Positions 1-4,909 of a stretch of 5,311 nucleotides of DNA are shown here, piece after piece. This stretch comes from Acidobacteriota bacterium (GTDB lineage Bacteria; Acidobacteriota; Terriglobia; Terriglobales; Acidobacteriaceae). The first letter of the stretch is position 1. Each line of letters begins with the position of its first letter. Made by a program: the position numbers and the translations under genes. The notes beneath the pieces were generated by a model that was not told where the DNA came from, searched no databases, and saw only the letters and a program-made list of their open reading frames with translations. The DNA lies in the NCBI GenBank assembly GCA_021781075.1, contig JAJXXN010000312.1, positions 1 through 5,311 of the forward strand. The letters are read 5' to 3'.

Positions 1-1
1 C

Positions 2-340
2 GCCGATGTGGTTGCCAACATCCAATCTGCCGGATTGCTCGGGCTGGCCTTTGCGCAAGCGCGTGCCGACCTGCTGCCGCGCGCCATGGCCGACCGTGTT
101 CACCAGCCTTACCGCGAGTCAATCTGCCCGCTCTTGCCGGCCCTGCTCCCGCTTGCGGGAAGCCGGGGTGTGCTGGGCGTAGCACTGAGCGGCGCCGGCC
201 CCTCGGTGCTGGTGATATGCCAACGGGATGCGCGCGAGGCTGCACGGCGCGCCGTGGTGGACCAACTGCGCAATTTTACCGTGGAGTTGGTTGATGCCAG
301 TTTCCGCGTGACGGGCGTCACAGCTGATGTGCGTGCCTGA
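2..340 (+). CDS. thrB: Homoserine kinase, C-terminal part (5' end outside window)
   Basis: This is the last 112 residues of a GHMP-family small-molecule kinase, about a third of the usual ~300-residue protein. Homoserine kinase phosphorylates L-homoserine with ATP in the cytoplasm, the step before threonine synthase. The visible hallmark is the glycine-rich third GHMP motif, VALSGAGPSVLVI, which follows a segment with HQPYRESICPLLPALLPLA that is typical of ThrB (H-Q-P-Y-R near the substrate and dimer region). The frame is open from base 2 and ends at TGA 338-340. The N-terminal GHMP motifs 1 and 2 lie outside the window, so completeness cannot be judged. The thioredoxin gene follows on the same strand after 93 bases. 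Other GHMP kinases share the glycine-rich motif, but the H-Q-P-Y-R context favours ThrB. Confidence 0.88.
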   Translation, partial: ADVVANIQSAGLLGLAFAQARADLLPRAMADRVHQPYRESICPLLPALLPLAGSRGVLGVALSGAGPSVLVICQRDAREAARRAVVDQLRNFTVELVDASFRVTGVTADVRA

Positions 341-374
341 TCGGGCACTTGCAACTTTTTCCACGCCTGGTGCA

Positions 375-404
375 TCGAAATACTGAATAAGAAAGCGGTA
401 CACT
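375..404 (+). promoter_or_regulatory. Weak candidate sigma70-type promoter for the thioredoxin gene
   Basis: In the 93-base gap after thrB, TCGAAA (375-380) and TACACT (399-404) match the -35 and -10 consensus at four of six positions each, with an 18-base spacer. This could give thioredoxin its own promoter, with a leader of about 20 bases. The match is weak and read-through from thrB is equally possible. Confidence 0.25.
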
Positions 405-433
405 GTTTCCAATGTATTACCGCAAGGAGGAAT

Positions 434-763
434 ATGGCAGGCGCTGGGATTCATGAAGTGATGGATGCAACATTTGACCAGGAGGTGCTGCAAAGTGCGC
501 AGCCCGTGCTGGTGGATTTCTGGGCGGCTTGGTGCGGCCCTTGTAAGGCGATCGCTCCGGTGGTCGAGGAGATTGCGGCCAAGTACATCGGCAAGCTGAA
601 GGTGGCCAAGGTGAATGTGGACCAGAATGGTGCATCACCCAGCCGTTATGGCGTGCGCGGTATTCCGACCCTGATCCTTTTCAAGGATGGCAAGGTCGTT
701 GATCAGATCGTCGGCTATGTGTCCGCCGATGTCATCGAGGCGAAGGTCGCCAAGGTGGTTTAA
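434..763 (+). CDS. trxA: Thioredoxin (TrxA type)
   Basis: The gene encodes a 109-residue cytoplasmic thioredoxin, the usual size for the family (about 105-110). Thioredoxins reduce protein disulfides and are recharged by thioredoxin reductase and NADPH. The active site W-C-G-P-C-K has its cysteines at residues 34 and 37. The buried aspartate is D28 in VDFWAAWC, the cis-proline is P78 in GIPTL, and the FKDGK turn near the end is also typical. No signal peptide or membrane segment is present, which argues against a periplasmic TlpA or DsbE protein. The start at ATG 434 follows AAGGAGG (424-430) with only three spacer bases. An in-frame ATG at 461 would remove the first beta strand, so 434 is preferred. 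The gene ends just before a strong hairpin and converges with lexA. Confidence 0.95.
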   Translation: MAGAGIHEVMDATFDQEVLQSAQPVLVDFWAAWCGPCKAIAPVVEEIAAKYIGKLKVAKVNVDQNGASPSRYGVRGIPTLILFKDGKVVDQIVGYVSADVIEAKVAKVV

Positions 764-822
764 TCGACGCTTCGCCTGCGGATGCTTGGCAACCAACGGA
801 CGAAACGGATTCACCTGGCTCA

Positions 823-875
823 TTCAGGCAGTAAAAGAAGGTCCGGCACCGCCGGACCTTCTTTTGCTGCCTGAA
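823..875. terminator. Long bidirectional terminator hairpin between trxA and lexA
   Basis: Bases 823-847 pair with 851-875 around a three-base ACC loop (848-850). This gives 25 consecutive pairs with a single T-G wobble (832/866). The core contains GGTCCGGC/GCCGGACC flanked by AAAAGAA/TTCTTTT, so both strands carry an A tract before and a T-rich run after the GC core, as expected for a factor-independent terminator that works in both directions. It lies 59 bases after the thioredoxin stop and 14 bases after the lexA stop (reading the minus strand), so it can end both convergent transcripts. Confidence 0.9.
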
Positions 876-889
876 CAATTTGGAACCGC

Positions 890-1495
890 TCAGCGGTACT
901 TGCGCAGCACCCCAAGCACCCGGCCCTGTATGGACACATGGTTGGCAGGGACAAGGATCGGGTCCATCTCATAGTTTGCCGGCTGCAGGCGTATCATGTT
1001 GCCCTCGCTGTAATACCGCTTGAGCGTGGTTTCGGTCCCGCGCACCAGCGCGACGACAATCTCACCCTGGCGCGCCGTGCGTGTCCGTTCCACCAATACA
1101 TAGTCGCCGTTGACGATATGTTCATCGCGCATGGAATCACCCCGCACTTCAAGCGCAAAACAATCGCGGTTGCCGACCACATCATGCAGCGAGATGCTCT
1201 CGTAGCTTTCCGACGCCTCCACCGGCTTGCCCGCGGCAATGCGTCCGGCCAACGGCAGGCGATCGCTCGTGCGCGTCCGCGTGCCGGGTGGAATGACATC
1301 AATGGACCGGCTGCGATTGTGCACACGATCCAGCAAACCTTTCTTTTCAAGGTTGGAGATGTGTTTGTGAACCGTGGCCAGGCTCTTCAATTCCATGCCA
1401 CGCGCAATCTCCTCAAAGGAAGGTGAGTAGCCGTTGCGGGAGACAAAGGCATTGAGAAAGTCCAGAATCTCTTTTTGCCGACGCGTAATTGCCAT
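890..1495 (-). CDS. lexA: LexA SOS-response repressor (self-cleaving, S24 family)
   Basis: The protein has 201 residues, the normal size for LexA. It represses DNA-damage genes and is inactivated when RecA filaments trigger self-cleavage. The N-terminal winged helix-turn-helix (about residues 1-68) has RRQKEILDFL, YSPSFEEIA and SLATVHKHISNLEKKGLL. The scissile Ala83-Gly84 bond is in LPLAGRIAAG, the catalytic serine is S121 in GDSM, and the general-base lysine is K159 in TTLKRYY. This spacing is close to that of the E. coli protein (A84-G85, S119, K156), so it should be cleavage-competent. The chosen ATG aligns with the conserved start of the family and no upstream in-frame start is visible near it. 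No Shine-Dalgarno sequence precedes it, and the -10 box lies only 6 bases upstream, suggesting a leaderless message. lexA faces away from the response-regulator gene and converges with trxA. Confidence 0.96.
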   Translation of the reverse strand: MAITRRQKEILDFLNAFVSRNGYSPSFEEIARGMELKSLATVHKHISNLEKKGLLDRVHNRSRSIDVIPPGTRTRTSDRLPLAGRIAAGKPVEASESYESISLHDVVGNRDCFALEVRGDSMRDEHIVNGDYVLVERTRTARQGEIVVALVRGTETTLKRYYSEGNMIRLQPANYEMDPILVPANHVSIQGRVLGVLRKYR

Positions 1496-1501
1496 GCGAT
1501 G

Positions 1502-1529
1502 ATTATAGCGAACAAAAAGCGAATTGCAA
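1502..1529 (-). promoter_or_regulatory. lexA promoter (sigma70-type)
   Basis: Read on the minus strand, TTGCAA (1529-1524) and a perfect TATAAT (1507-1502) are separated by 16 bases. The -10 box ends 6 bases before the lexA ATG (1495), so a transcript starting at the usual distance would begin at or within one or two bases of the start codon. The strength of the -10 match and its position make this the clearest promoter in the window. Confidence 0.8.
1508..1524 (-). promoter_or_regulatory. Probable LexA operator inside the lexA promoter spacer
   Basis: The plus strand carries GCGAAC (1508-1513) and GCGAAT (1519-1524), a direct repeat with an 11-base period, one helical turn. On the minus strand this reads ATTC-N7-GTTC, one mismatch from the GTTC-N7-GTTC direct-repeat LexA box known from Alphaproteobacteria. 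It fills almost the whole spacer between the -35 and -10 boxes, where bound LexA would block RNA polymerase, fitting the autoregulation usual for lexA. No E. coli-type CTGT-N8-ACAG box was seen here. Assignment to LexA is inference from position and motif similarity. Confidence 0.55.
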
Positions 1530-1764
1530 GTAGAAAATCAGAAAACAAATTTTTCACGCCCACTCTATTCTGGCGTTGCTTTTCATGGCAAAAATGCCGG
1601 GTCCATTTCAGGAATCGTCAATAGCCATTCCATCTTTGTACTTCCACCGCATTTTTCTCAACCCATTCACTTGAGTTCTGCTCCGTGTCAGAGGAAGGTA
1701 GGAACATCGCCATGAGAAATCATTGAGGATTTTGGTTTGCAATTCATGGCAAAGGGGCAAAGGG
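1530..1764 (+). promoter_or_regulatory. Intergenic region upstream of the response-regulator operon
   Basis: No convincing gene lies between the lexA promoter and the response-regulator start. The stretch is visibly richer in A and T than its surroundings. It contains an 11-base direct repeat TTCATGGCAAA (1582-1592 and 1743-1753), a small palindrome GGCA-AAAA-TGCC (1587-1598), and TTGCAATTC (1737-1745), which repeats in inverted orientation the lexA -35 region (1521-1529). The promoter of the rightward operon should be here, but no strong sigma70, sigma28 or sigma54 (GG-N10-GC) match was found by eye. Confidence 0.4.
1748..1763 (+). repeat. Tandem duplication GGCAAAGG x2 at the ribosome binding site
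   Basis: GGCAAAGG occurs twice back to back (1748-1755, 1756-1763), followed by G and the ATG at 1765. The first copy places an AAGGGG Shine-Dalgarno sequence (1752-1757) seven bases before the ATG, a workable spacing. The AAAGGG of the second copy abuts the start codon and is too close to serve. This supports the 1765 start for the response regulator. Confidence 0.7.
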
Positions 1765-2538
1765 ATGCGAGTACTTGTAGTGGATGACGACAAGGCATTG
1801 AGTCTTTTTCTGGCGCGCGGGCTTGAACAAGACGGCCATCGTGTGTGCGTGGTTCAGGACGGCGGCCAGGCGGTTTCCTCTTTTCGCGATGAGCGCCCGG
1901 ATCTGACCATCCTTGATTTGAGCCTGCCGGTCAAAGATGGCGAAGATGTGCTCCGCGAAATGCGCGCCATCGAGGCGGAACTGCCTGTGCTGATACTGAC
2001 CGCCCGGCAGGAGGTGGAGACCAGGGTGCGCTGCCTCGACCTCGGTGCCGATGACCTGATGACCAAACCCTTCAGCCTGTATGAACTGCGCGCCCGCTGC
2101 CGCGCGCTTTTGCGTCGCAAGCGCGAGGCGCGCATCACGCTCAAGGCTGGAAACGTGGAACTCGACCGCCTGGAGCACCGCGTCAGGCAGGGGGGCGAAC
2201 TGGTTGAGCTGACCAACAAGGAGTTTGCGCTGCTCGAATATCTTCTGCTCAACCGCGGCCAATGCGTCACACGCGTGGAACTGCTGGATACTGTCTGGGC
2301 GATGGAGCCGGCGCAGACAACCAACATAGTTGATGTGTACATCAACTACCTGCGCCGCAAACTGAAGGACGCGCCCCCGGGGCAGATCATCCGCACGGTG
2401 CGCGGGCAGGGGTACCTGATTCCGGGCGAGACGGAATTGCTCAACCCGCCTGCGATCGAAGGCAACATCATCCCGCTTCTGCCGCTCAGCGGCGCCATCC
2501 ATCGGCCACAACGGCTTGAACCAACACCGCGTTCCTGA
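1765..2538 (+). CDS. OmpR/PhoB-family response regulator
   Basis: The 257-residue protein is a two-component response regulator. The receiver domain (about 1-118) has the acidic pocket D7-D8-D9, the phospho-acceptor D51 in ILDLSLP, T79 in LILTAR and K101 in TKPF, so it should accept a phosphoryl group. The C-terminal winged helix (about 125-225) shows LTNKEFALLEYLLLN, the recognition-helix segment NIVDVYINYLRRKL and the final hairpin RTVRGQGYLI. About 35 further residues follow, rich in proline and hydrophobic residues (NPPAIEGNIIPLLPLSG), longer than is usual. The ATG at 1765 gives the canonical MRVLVVDDD start. An in-frame TTG at 1723 would only add 14 unsupported residues. No partner kinase is nearby. 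The next gene, a sigma54-activator-type ATPase, begins 20 bases downstream, so the two are probably co-transcribed. The target and signal are unknown; flagellar control is inferred from context. Confidence 0.92.
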   Translation: MRVLVVDDDKALSLFLARGLEQDGHRVCVVQDGGQAVSSFRDERPDLTILDLSLPVKDGEDVLREMRAIEAELPVLILTARQEVETRVRCLDLGADDLMTKPFSLYELRARCRALLRRKREARITLKAGNVELDRLEHRVRQGGELVELTNKEFALLEYLLLNRGQCVTRVELLDTVWAMEPAQTTNIVDVYINYLRRKLKDAPPGQIIRTVRGQGYLIPGETELLNPPAIEGNIIPLLPLSGAIHRPQRLEPTPRS

Positions 2539-2558
2539 ACAAGCAGCAAGGAGAAGCA

Positions 2559-3884
2559 ATGAAAGCCAGCACAGACGCAAATCCATCGGCTGAACCGCGC
2601 GCCCGCGCCCGTACCGCTGTTGTTGCCAGCGCCGATGGCAGCTTTCGCCACCGGCTGAACGAGACGCTCACCGGGCTGCGCTGGAGGGTGGATGAGGTTT
2701 GCGGGGGCGCTGAAGCCTGGGCCGTCGCAGCGCACTCGATTCCGGAAGCGTTGATTGTTGATTCCTGGCTCCCGGATATCGAGCTGCAGGAGTTTGTCCG
2801 GGATTTCACCCTGAACTTTCCGCAGGTGGAACTGCTGACCACGAATCCTCATCATGGGCTTTTGTCGCAGCGTGCTGTGCGCAGCCCGTACCGCCAGGAA
2901 CTGCTCTATGCTCTGCGTGCTTGCCAGGATGTCGATACGGCCTCGGCCAATGCGGCACCGGCGATGGCCATCGAAGACGCTGTTCCGTGCACAACGGCGG
3001 GGGCCGGCAAGGGACATGCGCTCGCCATGGAATTGCCGGCAGAAGTGAGCGTGCCCCTGGACGATACCGCGATGAACGCGCAAACCGTCCCCTCCAGCGC
3101 CATGCAGAAGATTGCCGCCAGCGATCGCCTGCCGGGGTTGATTGGCTGGAGCCAGTGCATGCTCGAGGTCAGCCGCCGCATCCGCCTGGTGGCCCCGCGC
3201 ATCACCCCGGTGCTCATCGAGGGCCCCACGGGCTCGGGCAAGGAACTGGTGGCCGAGGGCCTGCACCGGCTCTCGAATCGCAGCCGCAAACCGTTGGTCG
3301 CCATCAACTGCGCCGCCATCCCCGAGGCGCTGCTTGAGGCCGAACTCTTCGGCCACACCCGCGGCGCCTTTACGGGTGCGGTGCAGGGGCGCACGGGCCG
3401 CATCGAGGCTGCTGACGGCGGCACGCTATTTCTCGACGAGATTGGCGAGATGCCCCTCGCACTGCAATCCAAATTACTGCGCTTTGTCGAGAGCGGCGAA
3501 CTGCAGCGCGTCGGCGACAACGAGCGCGTGAAGGTGGATGTGCGCATCCTCGCGGCCACGCACCAACCGCTCAGCGAACAGGCAAGGTCCGGGCATTTTC
3601 GTCCCGACCTGTATTACCGGCTTGCAGTCTTCCTCATCCACACACCGGCGCTCAAGGAGCACCTGGAAGACCTGCCCCTTCTCGTCAATCATTTTCTCGG
3701 GCAGATGGGCCGCGAGATGCCGGTCAAACAGATAACGGCCGAGGCCATGGCGCGGTTGATGGCCCATGAATGGCCGGGCAATGTGCGCGAGCTCGAGCAT
3801 GTGCTGGAGCGCGCGGCGATTCTTGCCGGTGACGCGAGCACCATCACCGCCCGGGAGATCGATTTCGGCGTGGTTGCGTCGTGA
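2559..3884 (+). CDS. Sigma54-dependent activator-type AAA+ ATPase, degenerate receiver, no HTH domain
   Basis: This 441-residue protein belongs to the NtrC/FleQ/FlgR class, whose ATPase remodels sigma54-RNA polymerase. Residues about 18-122 resemble a receiver. The candidate phospho-aspartate D68 (LIVDSWLPD) and a threonine (T94/T95) remain, but the usual acidic pair is reduced to D26 in ASADG, and the lysine before proline is replaced (S109-P110). A linker of about 65 residues leads to a complete AAA+ core: Walker A GPTGSGKE (222-229), the sigma54-contacting GAFTGA loop (269-274), Walker B LFLDE (290-294), sensor I ILAATH, arginine-finger candidates R348 and R354 in FRPDLYYRL, and sensor II WPGNVREL (405-412). 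Only 29 residues follow sensor II, so the Fis-type DNA-binding domain is absent. AAGGAG (2548-2553) precedes the ATG by 5 bases. flgB starts 13 bases after the stop, pointing to a flagellar role. The closest known analogue of the architecture is Helicobacter FlgR. Confidence 0.9.
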   Translation: MKASTDANPSAEPRARARTAVVASADGSFRHRLNETLTGLRWRVDEVCGGAEAWAVAAHSIPEALIVDSWLPDIELQEFVRDFTLNFPQVELLTTNPHHGLLSQRAVRSPYRQELLYALRACQDVDTASANAAPAMAIEDAVPCTTAGAGKGHALAMELPAEVSVPLDDTAMNAQTVPSSAMQKIAASDRLPGLIGWSQCMLEVSRRIRLVAPRITPVLIEGPTGSGKELVAEGLHRLSNRSRKPLVAINCAAIPEALLEAELFGHTRGAFTGAVQGRTGRIEAADGGTLFLDEIGEMPLALQSKLLRFVESGELQRVGDNERVKVDVRILAATHQPLSEQARSGHFRPDLYYRLAVFLIHTPALKEHLEDLPLLVNHFLGQMGREMPVKQITAEAMARLMAHEWPGNVRELEHVLERAAILAGDASTITAREIDFGVVAS

Positions 3885-3897
3885 TTGGAGGTTGCGG

Positions 3898-4263
3898 ATG
3901 CCCATGCAGGTAGAAACCCGCCTGAGCGATGAACTGGCGCAGTATCTTGACCTGGCCACCAGCGAGGCCAAGTTGACGGCGGCCAACATGGCCAACATCG
4001 ACACGCCCGGCTACAAGACGATGGGGATGGACTTTGACACGGAGATGCGAAATGCCATCGAAGCCACGGAGCAGGGAACCACACCAGCCGGCGTCCATGT
4101 GCGCGCGGTCGATGGGCTGGTGGCGCGCCCGGACGGAAACAATGTTTCGATGGACCGCGAGAGCCTGAACCTGGCCGAGGCGCAACTGCGCTATCGCACC
4201 GGGATCACGCTCCTGAAGCGCGAGTACCAGAACGTGCTGGATGCGATTCATGCCGACAAATAA
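3898..4263 (+). CDS. flgB: Flagellar basal-body proximal rod protein FlgB
   Basis: The 121-residue protein is a proximal rod subunit, exported by the flagellar type III apparatus and assembled on the MS ring. The N-terminal rod signature is LTAANMANIDTPGYKTMGMDF (from about residue 26), the A-N-x-x-T-P-G-Y motif of the flagellar rod/hook family. The C-terminal coiled-coil half carries GNNVSMDRE followed by LAEAQLRYRTGITLLKREY, typical of FlgB. The length is within the FlgB range. The ATG at 3898 is chosen because GGAGG (3887-3891) sits 6 bases upstream. The ATG at 3904 is the alternative and would be 12 bases away. The longer open frame beginning at 3766 overlaps the upstream ATPase gene and has no family support. 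The gene follows the regulator gene by 13 bases and precedes flgC. Confidence 0.95.
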   Translation: MPMQVETRLSDELAQYLDLATSEAKLTAANMANIDTPGYKTMGMDFDTEMRNAIEATEQGTTPAGVHVRAVDGLVARPDGNNVSMDRESLNLAEAQLRYRTGITLLKREYQNVLDAIHADK

Positions 4264-4270
4264 TGCCGCA

Positions 4271-4290
4271 GCCCCGCCAATCGGCAGGGC
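4271..4290 (+). other. Small intercistronic hairpin between flgB and flgC
   Basis: GCCCCGCC (4271-4278) and GGCAGGGC (4283-4290) can form an eight-base stem with one mismatch around an AATC loop. It ends five bases before the flgC Shine-Dalgarno sequence. No T run follows, so it is not a terminator; it might affect mRNA stability or the relative translation of flgB and flgC. It could also be a chance product of GC-rich sequence. Confidence 0.35.
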
Positions 4291-4307
4291 GTAACAGGGA
4301 GGCCTGG

Positions 4308-4784
4308 ATGAACTTATTTGGCTTGATGCAAAACTCGGGCTTGGCAATGCAGGCCGAAAGGATGCGTGCCGAGGTGGTGGCCGCCAACATGGCCAATGCC
4401 GAGACCACCCACACGGCCGCAGGGCCCGTCTATCAGCGGCAGCATGTGGTCTTTGCCGCCGACCCGGGCGACGCGAACTTTTTAAGCGGTGCCCCGCCAA
4501 CGGCCTTTGCCAATTTGCTGCAAAACAATGCCGCGGCGCCGGTCAATGGTGTTGCCCCTGGCGTGCATATCGCCGCCGTGGTGCATGACACCGCGCCGCC
4601 CTTGAGCCGCTACGACCCGGGCCACCCGGACGCCGATGCCAACGGGTACGTGCATTATCCCGACATTAATCCACTCACAGAGATGGTTGACCTGATGGGT
4701 GCGACGCGTGCATATGGCCTCAACGGTTCCGCCGTGCAGGCTGAGAAGGGCATGATCACCGCCGCACTCGATATTGCGAAGTAA
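4308..4784 (+). CDS. flgC: Flagellar basal-body rod protein FlgC
   Basis: The 158-residue protein is a proximal rod subunit made with FlgB and exported through the flagellar type III system. The N-terminal helix MNLFGLMQNSGLAMQAERMR is followed by VVAANMANAETT, the rod-family motif, and by GPVYQRQHVVF, matching the G-P-Y-R-R-x-x-V-x-F segment of FlgC. The C-terminal half has PGHPDADANGYVHYPDINPLTEMVDLM and ATRAY, diagnostic of FlgC. It is longer than the ~134-residue enterobacterial form because of an Ala/Pro/Asn-rich middle (about residues 57-90). AGGGAGG (4296-4302) lies five bases before ATG 4308. An in-frame ATG at 4263 overlapping the flgB stop would add 15 residues without family similarity and is not preferred. 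Confidence 0.95.
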   Translation: MNLFGLMQNSGLAMQAERMRAEVVAANMANAETTHTAAGPVYQRQHVVFAADPGDANFLSGAPPTAFANLLQNNAAAPVNGVAPGVHIAAVVHDTAPPLSRYDPGHPDADANGYVHYPDINPLTEMVDLMGATRAYGLNGSAVQAEKGMITAALDIAK

Positions 4785-4909
4785 TCAGGAGCCAATCCGC
4801 CGCCGTTGACTGCGGAAGCCTGTGGGCTGGGCGTGGAAAGCACAACCGCGGCCCCTCAAACCAGTCAGGGGACAATCATGGGTTTTCAGACACGCACCAG
4901 GGGGAGAAA
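4785..4909 (+). other. Spacer between flgC and fliE
   Basis: This 125-base gap is long for an otherwise tight operon. It holds only weak structure: AGCC-TGTG-GGCT (4817-4828) and CCCCT...AGGGG (4852-4856 with 4867-4871). No terminator with a T run, no GG-N10-GC sigma54 site and no convincing sigma70 promoter was seen. An 18-codon open frame with its own AGGGG-like ribosome site begins at ATG 4878 and runs into fliE in another frame. Confidence 0.4.

Noticed and set aside
938..1426. Plus-strand open frame of 162 codons opposite lexA
   Set aside because: lexA on the other strand has every hallmark of the family; this frame has none and no ribosome site was found.
1524..1715. 63-codon plus-strand open frame in the lexA/regulator gap
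   Set aside because: No ribosome site or recognisable domain; it overlaps the lexA promoter. AT-rich intergenic sequence is the simpler reading.
1712..1726. Four-codon mini-frame ATG AGA AAT CAT TGA downstream of a GAGGAAGG purine run, as a leader peptide
   Set aside because: Too short, the purine run is 13 bases away, and no attenuator-like hairpin pair was seen around it.
1530..1764. Sigma54 (-24/-12) promoter upstream of the regulator operon
   Set aside because: Every GG doublet checked by eye fails to have GC exactly 10 bases downstream; near misses are off by one.
1744..2586. Long minus-strand open frame opposite the response regulator
   Set aside because: It mirrors a clearly coding gene in GC-rich DNA, has no recognisable motif, and its composition (many H, Q, R, A) is typical of antisense shadow frames.
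2346..3356. 336-codon minus-strand open frame opposite the sigma54-type ATPase
   Set aside because: No family motif is visible, and it lies antisense to a strongly conserved AAA+ domain; it is a shadow frame.
3766..3897. N-terminal extension of FlgB by 44 residues
   Set aside because: It lies inside the upstream ATPase gene, is arginine/serine rich without family similarity, and the GGAGG at 3887-3891 marks 3898 as the start.
3750..3900. Sigma54 promoter for flgB within the end of the ATPase gene
   Set aside because: No TGGCAC-N5-TTGC-like site; GG...GC pairs present have 11-base instead of 10-base spacing.
4852..4871. CCCCT/AGGGG inverted repeat before fliE as a terminator
   Set aside because: Only five pairs with a ten-base loop and no T run; it would also cut a flagellar operon in two without a visible new promoter.
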